Below, piece by piece: positions 32,742 through 41,872 of a stretch of DNA of 64,000 nucleotides. How positions within the stretch are numbered: the stretch's first letter is position 1; every line of letters begins with the position of its first letter. This stretch comes from Alsobacter sp046349155. Lineage in GTDB: Bacteria > Pseudomonadota > Alphaproteobacteria > Rhizobiales > Beijerinckiaceae. The stretch spans positions 930,001-994,000 of the forward strand of contig JAXMCW010000001.1 in NCBI GenBank assembly GCA_046349155.1, given 5' to 3'. The position numbers were made by a program, and so were the translations under genes. A model generated the notes under the pieces. That model ran no database searches. It was not told where the DNA came from and saw only the letters and a list, made by a program, of their open reading frames with translations.

Positions 32742-34049
32742 TCAGTTCGCGATTTTGGCCAAGGCTTCCTTGTAGCCCTTCTCGATCTCGCTGCGGGCGT
32801 CCTCGGCCGAGCCGTTCCGCAGGATCATGCGCTGGGCCGCCTCGCCCAACACCTGATGGAACGTCGTGAGCGCCACGGAGTAGGACACGAACTGTCCACG
32901 CTCGCGGATGAACTGCGACCACTGCTTCTGACGCTCGCCATCGGGCGTCTTGAAGTGGGGCGAGGTCTCGTAGACGGAAGCGCGGGCCACCACTTCGCCT
33001 GCCTCCGCCGCGATCGCCTGGGCTTCGGGGCTGCCGAGGAAGCGGATGAACTGCCAGGCTGCTTCCTTCTGGGCCGCATTTGCATTCACCGCGGCCGTGT
33101 AGCCGTAGGTCACGAGCTTTCCATCTGCCTTGAAGGCAGGCGCAGGGGCCCAGCCGAGATCGTCGCCGGCGCCGCCCGACTGGACGGCCCGGAAGCGGTA
33201 GAGGCCGAAGTTCGACATCGCAACGTTGCCGGCCCGCAGGCCGTCATGGACCTCGTTGTAACCGAACTGGATGCTGGCCTTCGACGTGGTCCCGCACTTG
33301 CCGTAGAGATCCTTGACCATCTGCAAGGTCTTCAGGAGCTGGTCCCGGTCGATCACCATCTCACGACCGTCCGGGGCGAAGTACTTGCCCGTCGTTTCGG
33401 TCGCCATGGACGAGAACATCAGCTCGGCGAAGGCCTGTGCGCCGCCCGGCCCGCCGGACGTGCCGAGCGGCACCGCATAGCCGACGACATTGCCGAGCGT
33501 CGCCAACTTGGGGCCGCTTTCGCAGACCTCGTCGTAGGTCCGGGGCGGCTTGATGCCGGCCTTCTCCAGCATGCCCTTGCGATAGAGCAGCACCGGGATC
33601 CGGAAATCCTGCTGCATGCCGTAAAGCTTGCCGCCGATCTTGGCGGCGTCGAGCGGCAGCAGCCAATCCTTCATGTCGAACTTGTCGCGCGCGATCAGGT
33701 CATCGAGCGCGAGAACCGAGCCTGTCGCGACGAATTCAGGCGCGTTGAAGTTGTTGACACGGAAGGCGTCGGGGGAATTCGACTTCGTCCGCAGGGCCCG
33801 CAGGGTCGTCTGCTGATTGGTGTCGATCAGCACCCGCACCTTGATGCCGGGGTTTGCCTTCTCGAAGGCCTCGATGATCCGCGTCTGGGCCTCGGAACGA
33901 GGATCGTTCTTGTTCGCCGGATCGAGGAAGGTCGCATAGACCACCTCGGTCTGGGCCCGGGCCATTGTGGCACTCGTCGCCACAACAAACGCTCCGATGA
34001 GCCCGGCCATGGTCATGGCAAGAGTTGCTCGCGCGTGCTGAGATTTCAT
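32742..34049 (-). CDS. Sugar-type ABC transporter substrate-binding protein
   Basis: This 435-residue protein has a signal peptide (LAMTMAGLIGAFVVATSATM, cleavage near ARA-Q) and family-1 binding-protein features: TRIIEAFEKANPGIKVRVL, DAFRVNNFNAPEFVATGSVL, QQDFRIPVLLYRKGMLEKAG and AAWQFIRFLGSPEAQAIAAE. It is periplasmic and last in the leftward importer operon, with GGAGGG before the start. Ligand unknown; neighbours point to a sugar, sugar acid or polyol. Confidence 0.92.
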   Translation of the reverse strand: MKSQHARATLAMTMAGLIGAFVVATSATMARAQTEVVYATFLDPANKNDPRSEAQTRIIEAFEKANPGIKVRVLIDTNQQTTLRALRTKSNSPDAFRVNNFNAPEFVATGSVLALDDLIARDKFDMKDWLLPLDAAKIGGKLYGMQQDFRIPVLLYRKGMLEKAGIKPPRTYDEVCESGPKLATLGNVVGYAVPLGTSGGPGGAQAFAELMFSSMATETTGKYFAPDGREMVIDRDQLLKTLQMVKDLYGKCGTTSKASIQFGYNEVHDGLRAGNVAMSNFGLYRFRAVQSGGAGDDLGWAPAPAFKADGKLVTYGYTAAVNANAAQKEAAWQFIRFLGSPEAQAIAAEAGEVVARASVYETSPHFKTPDGERQKQWSQFIRERGQFVSYSVALTTFHQVLGEAAQRMILRNGSAEDARSEIEKGYKEALAKIAN

Positions 34050-34088
34050 GGTGTTCCCTCCGGTTTTGCTTTGGGATTTAGCTGGTCG

Positions 34089-34934
34089 TCAGCCTTTGAC
34101 CGCGCCGGCGGTGAGCCCGGCGACGAACCACTTCTGAACGATCGCGAACAGGATCATGACCGGCAGGGACGCCGTCATTGCGAAGGCCATCATGTAGGAC
34201 CAGGAGATGCCGACGGTGTCGAAGACCTGGTTCACGAGCGCCACCTGGAGCGTGCGCTTGGTGACGTCCGGGGCGAACACGGCGACGGTGATGTAGTCGT
34301 TCCAGATCGTGACCACCCCGATCACCGCAATGGCTGCGATGCCCGGCTTGATCAGCGGCAGGACGAGCAGCCGGAGGATCTGCACGCGCGTCGCTCCGTC
34401 GATCGAAGCGGATTCCTCGATCTCGACAGGGACGGCGTCGATGAAGTTCTGGAGAAACCAGACGGTCTGCGGGGCGATCCGGGCGGCCAGCAGGACCACG
34501 ATCACGAAGCGATTGTTGAGGAGGCCGAGGGCGTCGAGGACGTAGTAGGTCGGCACCAGCACCGCCACGCCAGGCACCATGGAGGTCGCCAGGATCACCA
34601 GCATGATCGGCTTCTTGGCCGGGAAGTCGAAGCGGGATGCGGCGTACCCAGCCGGAATGGCGACGATCAGGGCGAGGATCACTGCGCCAACGGCATAGAA
34701 GGTCGAGTTCCAGAGCTCACCGAGAAAGCCCTGGTATCTCAAAACGTGATCGTAGTTCTCGAACGTCAGCGGCGAGGGGATGAATGTCGGCGGAAGCCTG
34801 ACGGCCATCACCTCGGTCTTCAGCGACGTGGCGACGCCCCAAGCGATCGGGCCGAGAACGACCACGGCGATCACGAGCGCGATCAGACGCATGCCGACAA
34901 AGGTCGCGGGCTTGGAAATGGCGGTGTCGCTCAT
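34089..34934 (-). CDS. ABC transporter permease (MalG/UgpE type)
   Basis: This 281-residue protein has six predicted membrane helices and the EAA loop EESASIDGATRVQILRLLVL PLI-type segment that docks on the ATPase. It is the second permease of the importer. Gap to the upstream permease is 9 bases. Confidence 0.93.
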   Translation of the reverse strand: MSDTAISKPATFVGMRLIALVIAVVVLGPIAWGVATSLKTEVMAVRLPPTFIPSPLTFENYDHVLRYQGFLGELWNSTFYAVGAVILALIVAIPAGYAASRFDFPAKKPIMLVILATSMVPGVAVLVPTYYVLDALGLLNNRFVIVVLLAARIAPQTVWFLQNFIDAVPVEIEESASIDGATRVQILRLLVLPLIKPGIAAIAVIGVVTIWNDYITVAVFAPDVTKRTLQVALVNQVFDTVGISWSYMMAFAMTASLPVMILFAIVQKWFVAGLTAGAVKG

Positions 34935-34943
34935 GACCTTGGC

Positions 34944-35873
34944 CTATCCCGTCACGCGGCCCGTCAGCCGCGTATAGAAGGCGCCCAGCGCGATGTTGAT
35001 CACGAGCACCGTGATCGACAACACGGCGGCGGGTCCGATGTCGACGCTCTGCAGAGTGCCGCGAAAGACTTCGAGGCTCAGGGTGGTCGTTGCCCCGAGC
35101 GGGCCGCCACCGGTCAGGACGATGAGCAGGGTGACCAGCGTCAGGTAGATGATCGAAAGGTTCAGCCCTGTGCTTCCGAGCGTCGGGATGAGGTGCGGCA
35201 GCGTGACGTAGCGGAACTTCTGCCGCGCGCCTCCGCCGTCGATGTCGATGGCCTCGTAGAGCTCGGCGGGGATCGACTGGATAGCGGCGCTGACCATCAC
35301 CATGACGTAGGGGAACGACCACCACGCGGTGACGAGGATCGTGAGCGGCAACGCGACGTCGGGATCGCCCAGCATGAGGCCCGGCGAGAGGCCGGCCTGT
35401 CCCATGAAGTAGGCGATGGGTCCGAAGGAGGGGTTGAGCATCCACAGCCAGATGCTGCCCACGACCGCCATGGAGAGCGTCCATGGGAACAAGGTCAGCA
35501 CACGCAGCGCCGCTCCTGTTCGTCCGCTTGCGTTGAACACCAACGCGGCTGCCAGACCGAAGATCAGCGAGAGGACGAGCGAGCCCGCAAGGTAGGCGAG
35601 CGATACACGCGCCATCTCCCAGAACGAGCCGGAGCCGAGGATCGTGGCGTAGTTGCGTAGCCCTACGAAGCCCTGGAGCTGGAAGTAGCTGGTCTTTTGG
35701 AAGCTCATCCAGACGACAAAGCCGGTCGGGTAGAGGGTGACGAGCGCGAGCAGCGCGAGAACGGGAATGAACCAGAGGACGGGCATCGGCCGGCGTGAGC
35801 GAACCGCCGGCGCCGTCGCTGCTGCCGTCGATGGAGCTGTCGCAGCCATGCCCACCCCGCGTTCCCTCGCCAT
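34944..35873 (-). CDS. ABC transporter permease (MalF/UgpA type)
   Basis: This 309-residue protein has an N-terminal segment followed by six membrane helices (PVLWFIPVLALLALVTLYPT first) and the loop ELYEAIDIDGGGARQKFRYV. The annotated start could instead be the internal ATG at 35847-35849 (MAATAPS). It is the first gene of the importer operon. No ATP-binding subunit is encoded anywhere in the island, so a shared ATPase from another locus is needed. Confidence 0.93.
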   Translation of the reverse strand: MARERGVGMAATAPSTAAATAPAVRSRRPMPVLWFIPVLALLALVTLYPTGFVVWMSFQKTSYFQLQGFVGLRNYATILGSGSFWEMARVSLAYLAGSLVLSLIFGLAAALVFNASGRTGAALRVLTLFPWTLSMAVVGSIWLWMLNPSFGPIAYFMGQAGLSPGLMLGDPDVALPLTILVTAWWSFPYVMVMVSAAIQSIPAELYEAIDIDGGGARQKFRYVTLPHLIPTLGSTGLNLSIIYLTLVTLLIVLTGGGPLGATTTLSLEVFRGTLQSVDIGPAAVLSITVLVINIALGAFYTRLTGRVTG

Positions 35874-35912
35874 CCCACACGCCGGACCGTTCAGGTCGAA
35901 CCGGCCTGTTAG

Positions 35913-35927
35913 TGGAACGTTATTCCA
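35913..35927. promoter_or_regulatory. IclR operator candidate before the importer operon
   Basis: TGGAACGTTATTCCA is a perfect TGGAA-N5-TTCCA palindrome, followed by TTAGC. It sits 40 bases upstream of the first permease. A near-identical site precedes the divergent enzyme operon. Confidence 0.65.
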
Positions 35928-35942
35928 TTAGCGAGGGTTGGG

Positions 35943-36752
35943 TCAACTGCCTTTGGCTTTGGCGACCTTGTGGTTCAGGCTCGCCATGCGGTACGGCCAC
36001 AACTCGGACAGCTTCCGGCCCGCCTCGCAGAGCCTGTTTGCGAGGTCGTCTAAGGCAGGCGCTTCGAACCGGTGGATTGGTCCGGCAACGCTGACTGTTC
36101 CGACGCAGACGCCGTTCTGGACGATGGGCGCCGCGATCGCGCCCACGCCGGGTTCGGCCTCTTCCTGGGAAATGGCCCAGCCGCGTTCTGCGCTCTCGTC
36201 CAGGGCCATCGAAAACGTCTCGCGCGTTTTGATCGCCCGGGACGTCCCGATTCCGGGCCGCCCCAATCCACTCGCCAGCGCCAGCTGGAGAGCCTGGTCA
36301 CGCGGAAGGGTTGCAAGCCACGCTTTCCCATTGGCCGTCACGTGCAAGGGCACGCGTGCGACAAGTTCCGGCTGATAAATCAAACCGTTACGGGCACCTT
36401 GGGCCTGTCCGATCCAGGTGAGTCCGTCCGGTCCGACGATGGCCAAGCGGCCCAGGCTCTCCGTTGAGGCCGCGAGTTCGTCCAGGATCGGTTGGCAAAT
36501 GTCCGGGATCCGGGTTCCGGCGAGCAGTCGCTGCCCCACAATCGCCAAGCGGAGGGACAGCCGGTAGAAGCCGGTCGCCGGATCCTGCTCAGCCCAGCCG
36601 AGCTCGCAGAACGTCGCGAGCAGGCGGTGCGCCGCACTCTTCGGCATGTCCAACTGGCGCGCAATTTCCCCCAGAGGAAGGTTCTCCGCGCGCTCGCTCA
36701 GGAGGACGATCAGGTCGAAGCAGCGCTCGACAAGAGATTTGACAAGCCGCAT
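35943..36752 (-). CDS. IclR-family transcriptional regulator
   Basis: This 269-residue protein has an N-terminal winged helix at residues 5-70 (ENLPLGEIARQLDMPKSAAH, RLLATFCELGWAEQDPATGF) and an IclR effector domain (RVPLHVTANGKAWLATLP; GVGAIAAPIVQNGVCVGTVS). It lies between importer and enzyme operons and is divergent from the latter. Two TGGAA-N5-TTCCA-like sites flank it. It likely responds to a catabolic intermediate. Confidence 0.93.
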   Translation of the reverse strand: MRLVKSLVERCFDLIVLLSERAENLPLGEIARQLDMPKSAAHRLLATFCELGWAEQDPATGFYRLSLRLAIVGQRLLAGTRIPDICQPILDELAASTESLGRLAIVGPDGLTWIGQAQGARNGLIYQPELVARVPLHVTANGKAWLATLPRDQALQLALASGLGRPGIGTSRAIKTRETFSMALDESAERGWAISQEEAEPGVGAIAAPIVQNGVCVGTVSVAGPIHRFEAPALDDLANRLCEAGRKLSELWPYRMASLNHKVAKAKGS

Positions 36753-36774
36753 CGGTGCGCTCTAGCCTCGTAAA

Positions 36775-36789
36775 TGGAACAGCATTTCA
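36775..36789. promoter_or_regulatory. IclR operator candidate before the enzyme operon
   Basis: TGGAACAGCATTTCA differs from the perfect palindrome by one base in the right arm and is also followed by TTAGC. It lies between the IclR start and the first SDR gene, so it could control both. Confidence 0.6.
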
Positions 36790-36846
36790 TTAGCAGGCCG
36801 GTCGCCCCAACGCAATGAAGGGACTGGCCGGGGGAGGAGAACCCTC

Positions 36847-37614
36847 GTGTCATCATCGTTCGCCCCCAATCTCCTGCGGGACCGTGTGGCTCTCGTCACG
36901 GGAGCGGGACAGGGGCTGGGGAAAGCCATTGCGGCCGCGATCGCCGCAGCCGGCGCCAAGACGATCGTCAACGACGTCGCGCTCGGTCTGGCAGAAGCCT
37001 GCGCCGCGGGCCTGCGCAGCGCCGGCGGCGATGCCGAGGCATCGATCTTCGACGTTTCCGACTCGGGCACCGTCCATGCTGCCGTCGCGGGCATCATTGA
37101 ACGCCACGGCCGTCTCGACATCGTCGTCAACAACGCCGGAATCGGTGACTTCGTCGAATTCAACCTGATCACGCCCGAGAAATGGCGGCGCATGCTGGAC
37201 GTCCACCTCACGGGTGCTTTCAACTGCTCCCATGCCGTGTTCCCTCACATGAAGGAACGGCGTTCTGGAAGCATCCTGAACATCTCGTCCGTGGCAGGCA
37301 AGCGCGGCGACTTCATCGGCAACGCGCACTACACCGCCGCCAAGGCCGGCATCGTCGGCCTGACCAAGTCGCTGGCGATGCACGCCGCACCCTACGGCGT
37401 GCGGGTGAATGCTCTGGCCCCAGGCCTCGTCGCCACGGAGCTCACGGAAGGCATGAGCGAAGCCATGCGCGCGACGACCCTGGCTCGCATTCCTGCCGGC
37501 CGTCTCGGCAATCCCGACGAAATCGCCTCCGTCGCGCTGTTCCTGGTCTCCGACGCCGCGAGCTACATCGTGGGCGAAACAGTGAGCGTGAACGGCGGAT
37601 CCTACATGGACTGA
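36847..37614 (+). CDS. Short-chain dehydrogenase/reductase
   Basis: GTG start, 255 residues. Classical SDR motifs: VALVTGAGQGLGKAIAAAIA, DIVVNNAGIGDF, NISSVAGKRG with Ser, HYTAAKAGIVGLTKSLA with YxxxK, and the C-terminal GETVSVNGGSYMD. NAD(P)-dependent oxidation of a hydroxyl group on a sugar or sugar acid is likely. It is first in the rightward operon behind an IclR-type site. Confidence 0.92.
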   Translation: MSSSFAPNLLRDRVALVTGAGQGLGKAIAAAIAAAGAKTIVNDVALGLAEACAAGLRSAGGDAEASIFDVSDSGTVHAAVAGIIERHGRLDIVVNNAGIGDFVEFNLITPEKWRRMLDVHLTGAFNCSHAVFPHMKERRSGSILNISSVAGKRGDFIGNAHYTAAKAGIVGLTKSLAMHAAPYGVRVNALAPGLVATELTEGMSEAMRATTLARIPAGRLGNPDEIASVALFLVSDAASYIVGETVSVNGGSYMD

Positions 37615-37648
37615 GCCGACGCAATCCGACCCTCACGGAGCACCCGCG

Positions 37649-38653
37649 ATGCGCCTGGCGCTATTCGATGTCAGCCACTGGCACTTTCCCCTCTACGACG
37701 CCGCCCTGCGCCAGCCAGGCATCCAGATCGTGGGCTGCTGCGATGCAGAGGGCATTGCAGGGGAGGCGGTCGCAAGGCGCTATGGCTGCCCCCTCCTGTC
37801 CCGGGACGCGCTGCTCGCCCTCGACTTCGACTTCGGGCTCGTCTTCAGCCGCCACGCCGACATGCCGGCCGTGGCATCGCAACTGATCGCGAGAGGCCGC
37901 TCATTCCTCATCGAGAAGCCGTGTGGCGTGACGAGTGCCGCCGTGCGGAAACTCGAGCGGGATGCCTCCGCCGCCGGCGTCCATGTGGCCGTGCCGTTCA
38001 TTCTGCGGGCGAGCGATCTCCTGAAGCGGCTGACCGATGCAGGACGTCTCGCTTCCGCCGGCTATCGCCACCTGGCCTTCCGGTTCATTCCCGGGCCTCT
38101 CTCGCGCTACGAGGCGAGCGCGCCCTGGATGCTGAACGGGGCGATCTCGGGCGGCGGATCGGCCATCAATGTCGGCGTGCACTTCTACGACCTCGTCCAG
38201 GTCCTCGCGGGTGAGCCGATCGCCGCCGTCAGCGGTCGCACGCAACGCTTCCGCTCGGACACGGACGTCGAGGAGTTGGCGGTGTTCACGCTGACGACGG
38301 CGTCCGGCCACCTCGCGACTGTCTCCACCGGTTATCTCTATCCGAGCTCCGTCGGGGACCAGCGCGAGTTCAGCTTCTCGGTCGCGCATGACGAGGCGTA
38401 TTTCCAGGGATTTGCCGACCATCTGACCATGAAGCGTCGGGGCGCCACTGAGCCGCGGTCGGAGAAGTTCGACTACGAGACGGATCGCTACTACCCGATC
38501 TTCCTGTCGGACACGCTGCAGCGCGTCGCCAGTGGCCGGCCGCCATCGGCGGGCCTGCGCGAAGCGGCTCGAGCCCTCGCCGTCGTGGAGGCCGGCTACC
38601 GGTCGGCCGCACGGGGCGGCGAAACGGTGGCCGTAGAGGACGTTGCGCCATGA
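37649..38653 (+). CDS. Gfo/Idh/MocA-family dehydrogenase
   Basis: This 334-residue protein has an N-terminal NAD-binding fold (MRLALFDVSHWHFPLYDAAL; VGCCDAEGIAGEAVARRYG) and the family EKP motif (GRSFLIEKPCGVTSAAVRKL). The C-terminal sheet domain has GGGSAINVGVHFYDLVQVL with the conserved His. The glycine-rich loop is unusual (DVSHWH rather than GxGxxG). It would oxidise a ring or chain hydroxyl of a sugar or inositol-like substrate. Its stop overlaps the next ATG. Confidence 0.87.
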   Translation: MRLALFDVSHWHFPLYDAALRQPGIQIVGCCDAEGIAGEAVARRYGCPLLSRDALLALDFDFGLVFSRHADMPAVASQLIARGRSFLIEKPCGVTSAAVRKLERDASAAGVHVAVPFILRASDLLKRLTDAGRLASAGYRHLAFRFIPGPLSRYEASAPWMLNGAISGGGSAINVGVHFYDLVQVLAGEPIAAVSGRTQRFRSDTDVEELAVFTLTTASGHLATVSTGYLYPSSVGDQREFSFSVAHDEAYFQGFADHLTMKRRGATEPRSEKFDYETDRYYPIFLSDTLQRVASGRPPSAGLREAARALAVVEAGYRSAARGGETVAVEDVAP

Positions 38654-39372
38654 CCCGGCTGGTCGAGGAGGCAGGTGACATCCTGCTGGCGGCGAGATCC
38701 GGCCCTGCAGGACCGTTGCCCGATCTTGGCGTCGAGGACGCCTACGACGTGCAGGCCGCGGTCCTGGCAAAGCGCGGCGCAACCGTCGCGGGATGGAAGG
38801 TCGCCATCGTCGGAGGGCGAGCAGCTGCGGCGCCGATCGCCGACATCGACGTGTTTTCGTCGGATGACGTGCTGGGCCATGCAGCCGGGACGCGGATCGA
38901 AAGTGAGATCGGCTTCGTCCTGGGTCGTGATCTGCCGCCTCGCTCGAAGCCCTACAATCGCGCCGACATTCTCGACGCGATCGCTTCCGTGCACGTCGCC
39001 TTCGAGATCGTCTGCGGTCGGCTCGGCGAGCCGCCCTTGGTCCCCTTCACGGCCTTCCTCGCCGACGGGCTCGGCAATGCAGGCGTCGTGGTCGGAGCGC
39101 CCTTCGCCGAGAGCTCGGCGCTTCCACCCCGGGCCGTGCTGTCGGCCGACGGAGCGGAGATCGCGTCGGGCGAGCACCCCCACGGCGATCCGCTCGCGGG
39201 ATTTCTGGCCTGGGCCAACGACCAGCAGGACCGATGCGGCGGGCTGAAGGCCGGGCAGCGGATCATCACGGGTTCCTTCACAGGCGCCCCACTCGCGGAC
39301 GCCGGGAAGCGCTACGTGGCGACCTTCGGCAACCCGGCCGCCACCGTGGCGATCCGGTTCCGGCAATCCTGA
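38650..39372 (+). CDS. 2-keto-4-pentenoate hydratase-like (FAH fold) protein
   Basis: This 240-residue protein begins in an ATGA overlap. It has the hydratase pattern: VEDAYDVQAAVLAKRGATVA, GWKVAIVGG, RIESEIGFVLGRDLPP with the ExE metal pair, VHVAFEIVCGRL and KAGQRIITGSFTGAP. It is shorter than MhpD (about 270). Probable hydration or decarboxylation of a 2-keto acid made in this operon. Confidence 0.82.
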   Translation: MTRLVEEAGDILLAARSGPAGPLPDLGVEDAYDVQAAVLAKRGATVAGWKVAIVGGRAAAAPIADIDVFSSDDVLGHAAGTRIESEIGFVLGRDLPPRSKPYNRADILDAIASVHVAFEIVCGRLGEPPLVPFTAFLADGLGNAGVVVGAPFAESSALPPRAVLSADGAEIASGEHPHGDPLAGFLAWANDQQDRCGGLKAGQRIITGSFTGAPLADAGKRYVATFGNPAATVAIRFRQS

Positions 39373-39408
39373 ACAGGCGGCCTCTGGCCGAAAGCGTGGA
39401 GAGAAGAC

Positions 39409-40098
39409 ATGGCCCTTGCGGGATCAGGCGTGGTCGCCATCTGGAACGACATCACCGACGAGGGGCGGGACAACTTCTACGAGTGGCACAACCGGGAGCA
39501 CATTCCCGAGCGTGTCGGCGTCCGCGGCTTCCTGCGCGGGCGACGCTACAAGGCCGAGGCAGGTGACGGGCAACCGGCCTACTTCACGCTCTATGAGGTC
39601 GCCGGCACCGAGGTTCTGAGCGGCCCCGACTACCTCACCCGGCTGAACGCGCCGACGCCGTGGACGACCGATTCCGTCCGACACTTCCGCAACACGGCTC
39701 GATCCTTGTGCGCCACCGAATGGTCGCGCGGTGCAGGATCGGGAGGGTACATCGCGACCCTGCGGTTCGACTGCGAGCCGGACCACGACGATTCCCTGAT
39801 GCGGCGTCTGGTTCAGGTCCTTGAGGGCCTCCTGGACCAGGCCGGCATCGTTGCGGCGCACATCTGTCGCGCCGACCTGGCGGCCAGCCGCGCGAAGACG
39901 GCTGAACAGAAGGGGCGGCCGGAGAACGCGGTGCCGCGCTGGGTCGTCATGGTCGAGACGTCGACGGAGGCGGCCGCGCGTGCCTGTCTTGGCGGGCCGC
40001 TCGGATCGGCCCTGCTGGAGGGCGTGCAGCCGGACAATCCCGAGCGCGGTCTCTACCGGCTCCAGTTCGACCTCCTCGGCGCAACGCCGTCCGCCTGA
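39409..40098 (+). CDS. DUF4286 family protein
   Basis: This 229-residue protein shows VVAIWNDITDEGRDNFYEWH, NREHIPERVGVRGFLRGRRY and AYFTLYEVAGTEVLSGPDYL, typical of DUF4286, a dimeric alpha/beta-barrel (EthD-like) fold often found in catabolic operons. The second half repeats the fold loosely (GGYIATLRFDCEPD). Biochemical role unknown; the FYEWHNREHI stretch could form an active site. Confidence 0.78.
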   Translation: MALAGSGVVAIWNDITDEGRDNFYEWHNREHIPERVGVRGFLRGRRYKAEAGDGQPAYFTLYEVAGTEVLSGPDYLTRLNAPTPWTTDSVRHFRNTARSLCATEWSRGAGSGGYIATLRFDCEPDHDDSLMRRLVQVLEGLLDQAGIVAAHICRADLAASRAKTAEQKGRPENAVPRWVVMVETSTEAAARACLGGPLGSALLEGVQPDNPERGLYRLQFDLLGATPSA

Positions 40099-40118
40099 CA
40101 ATCCGGAAGCGAAGAACG

Positions 40119-41000
40119 ATGAAGCTCCTGCGCTATGGTGACCCCGGCCGCGAAAGGCCGGCCTTGCTGGCGTCCGACGGATCGATCCGTGACCTTTCCG
40201 GCATCGTGCCCGACATCGCGGGCGACACCTTGTCCCCCGCGTCCATCGCGAAGCTTTCCGCTCTCGACCCTTGCACCTTGCCGGTCGTTCCTGCGGGTGT
40301 CCGTCTCGGCCCTTGCGTCGGCCAGGTCCGGAACTTCATTGCCGTCGGCCTGAACTACGTCGATCACGCCCTCGAGACGAACACGCCCGTTCCCTCTGAA
40401 CCGGTCCTGTTCAGCAAGGCCACCACGTCGTTGTCCGGGCCCGACGATCCCATCCGGCTTCTGCCGGGCTCGGAGAAGACCGACTGGGAGGTCGAGATCG
40501 CCTTCGTGATGGGGCGCGAAGCGTTCCTGGTCAGCCCCGACGACGCGCTCTCCCATGTCGCGGGCTACGCCGTGTGTCACGACGTGTCGGAGCGAGCGCT
40601 GCAGATCGAGCGGGGCGGCCAGTGGATCAAGGGCAAGAGCGCTCCGGGGTTCGGGCCTCTCGGACCCTGGCTCGTGACGGCCGACGAGATCGCCGACGTC
40701 CAGGACCTCGACCTCTGGCTGGACGTGAACGGCGAGCGTCGCCAGACCGGCACGACGCGGAAGATGATATTCCCGATCGCCTATCTCGTCTCCTACATCA
40801 CCCAGTTCATGAAGCTGATGCCGGGCGACGTCGTCACCACCGGCACCCCTCCGGGCGTCGGGCTGGGCATGAAGCCGCCGCAGTTCCTGAAGCCGGGCGA
40901 TGTGGTGACCCTCGGCGTGGCGGGTCTTGGAACACAGCGGCAGACGATCGTCGGGCCGGATGCAAGTGGCCCCAACCTCGAAGGCGGGAGCGAACAATGA
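40119..41000 (+). CDS. Fumarylacetoacetate hydrolase-family enzyme
   Basis: This 293-residue protein has the FAH signature: QVRNFIAVGLNYVDHALETN, EPVLFSKATTSLSGPDDPIR, DWEVEIAFVMGREAFLVS with ExE, and HDVSERALQIERGGQWIKGK with the metal Asp; MKLMPGDVVTTGTPPGVGLG closes the domain. Length and GKSAPGFGPLGPWLV are as in 2,4-diketo-3-deoxy-L-fuconate hydrolase-type enzymes, which split a diketo acid. Its stop overlaps the next SDR start. Confidence 0.9.
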   Translation: MKLLRYGDPGRERPALLASDGSIRDLSGIVPDIAGDTLSPASIAKLSALDPCTLPVVPAGVRLGPCVGQVRNFIAVGLNYVDHALETNTPVPSEPVLFSKATTSLSGPDDPIRLLPGSEKTDWEVEIAFVMGREAFLVSPDDALSHVAGYAVCHDVSERALQIERGGQWIKGKSAPGFGPLGPWLVTADEIADVQDLDLWLDVNGERRQTGTTRKMIFPIAYLVSYITQFMKLMPGDVVTTGTPPGVGLGMKPPQFLKPGDVVTLGVAGLGTQRQTIVGPDASGPNLEGGSEQ

Positions 41001-41788
41001 GAGTGCTCGTGAGCGGCGGAAGCCGCGGGATTGGAGCGGCAGTCTGCGTGCGTGTGGCGGAAGCAGCGCTTGCGCGAGGCGAGAAGCCAAGGATCGCGGT
41101 CTGCGGCCGGGAACCGTCCGAGCCGCAGGACCAGGTGGCCCGCTCCGTTCGCGACCTAGGAGGCGAGGCGATTGCTTTGTCCGGGGACCTCGGCGAACCG
41201 GACGTGGCCGCGCGGCTTGTCGATGAAGCCGTCGGGGCATTCGGGGGGCTGGATGCGTTGGTGTCCAATGCGGGTGCGGCGAGCCCGGCCAAGATCTGCG
41301 ATCTGTCACTCGCCGACTGGGACCGGTTGTTCGCCATCAACCTGCGCAGCGCCTTCCTGCTCGCGAAAAGCTGCTACCCCCATCTGAAGGCCAGCCGTGG
41401 AGCCGCGTGCTTCACCTCGTCGATGTCCGGGCAGCTTCCGCATGCCGGCTCGGGCGCATACAGCCCGACCAAGGCCGCGCTGACGATGCTGGCGCAGACA
41501 CTGGCGCTCGAGTGGGCAGACGACGGCATCCGCGTCAACGTGGTGTCTCCGGGCATGACCCGCACCCCGATGACCGAGAAGATGTATGTCGACCCGGCCA
41601 TCAAGCAGGCGCGGGAGGCCCTGATCCCGCTCCACCGGATCGGCGAGCCCAGAGACGTCGCCAACGTGATCGAGTTCATGATCAGCCCCTTGTCAGGCTT
41701 CGTGACCGGCCAGGACCTCTGCGTCGACGGTGGGTTCACGAAGACGATCCTGAGCCACATCCCCGGGCGCCCCAGTTCGCGAACCTGA
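40997..41788 (+). CDS. Short-chain dehydrogenase/reductase
   Basis: Start ATG overlaps the previous stop (ATGA); 263 residues. Motifs: VLVSGGSRGIGAAVCVRVAE, DALVSNAGAASP (NAG kept, first N is S), FTSSMSGQLPHAGSGAYSPT with Ser and YxxxK, and VSPGMTRTPM. The last residues extend past the usual end. A second NAD(P)-dependent dehydrogenase of the pathway, possibly 2-keto-3-deoxy-sugar-acid dehydrogenase. Confidence 0.9.
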   Translation: MRVLVSGGSRGIGAAVCVRVAEAALARGEKPRIAVCGREPSEPQDQVARSVRDLGGEAIALSGDLGEPDVAARLVDEAVGAFGGLDALVSNAGAASPAKICDLSLADWDRLFAINLRSAFLLAKSCYPHLKASRGAACFTSSMSGQLPHAGSGAYSPTKAALTMLAQTLALEWADDGIRVNVVSPGMTRTPMTEKMYVDPAIKQAREALIPLHRIGEPRDVANVIEFMISPLSGFVTGQDLCVDGGFTKTILSHIPGRPSSRT

Positions 41789-41872
41789 GAGGGTTCTCTC
41801 GGCTGCCCTGTCAATCGGGTGTCCTGTCAGTGTCGCCGCCGGGTCACCGGAAGGTTGGAAAGTTCTCGACCC

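Noticed and set aside
32856..35660. A 934-codon open frame on the + strand
   Set aside because: It lies opposite clear ABC-transporter genes and its His/Arg/Asp-rich translation has no domain; an effect of high GC.
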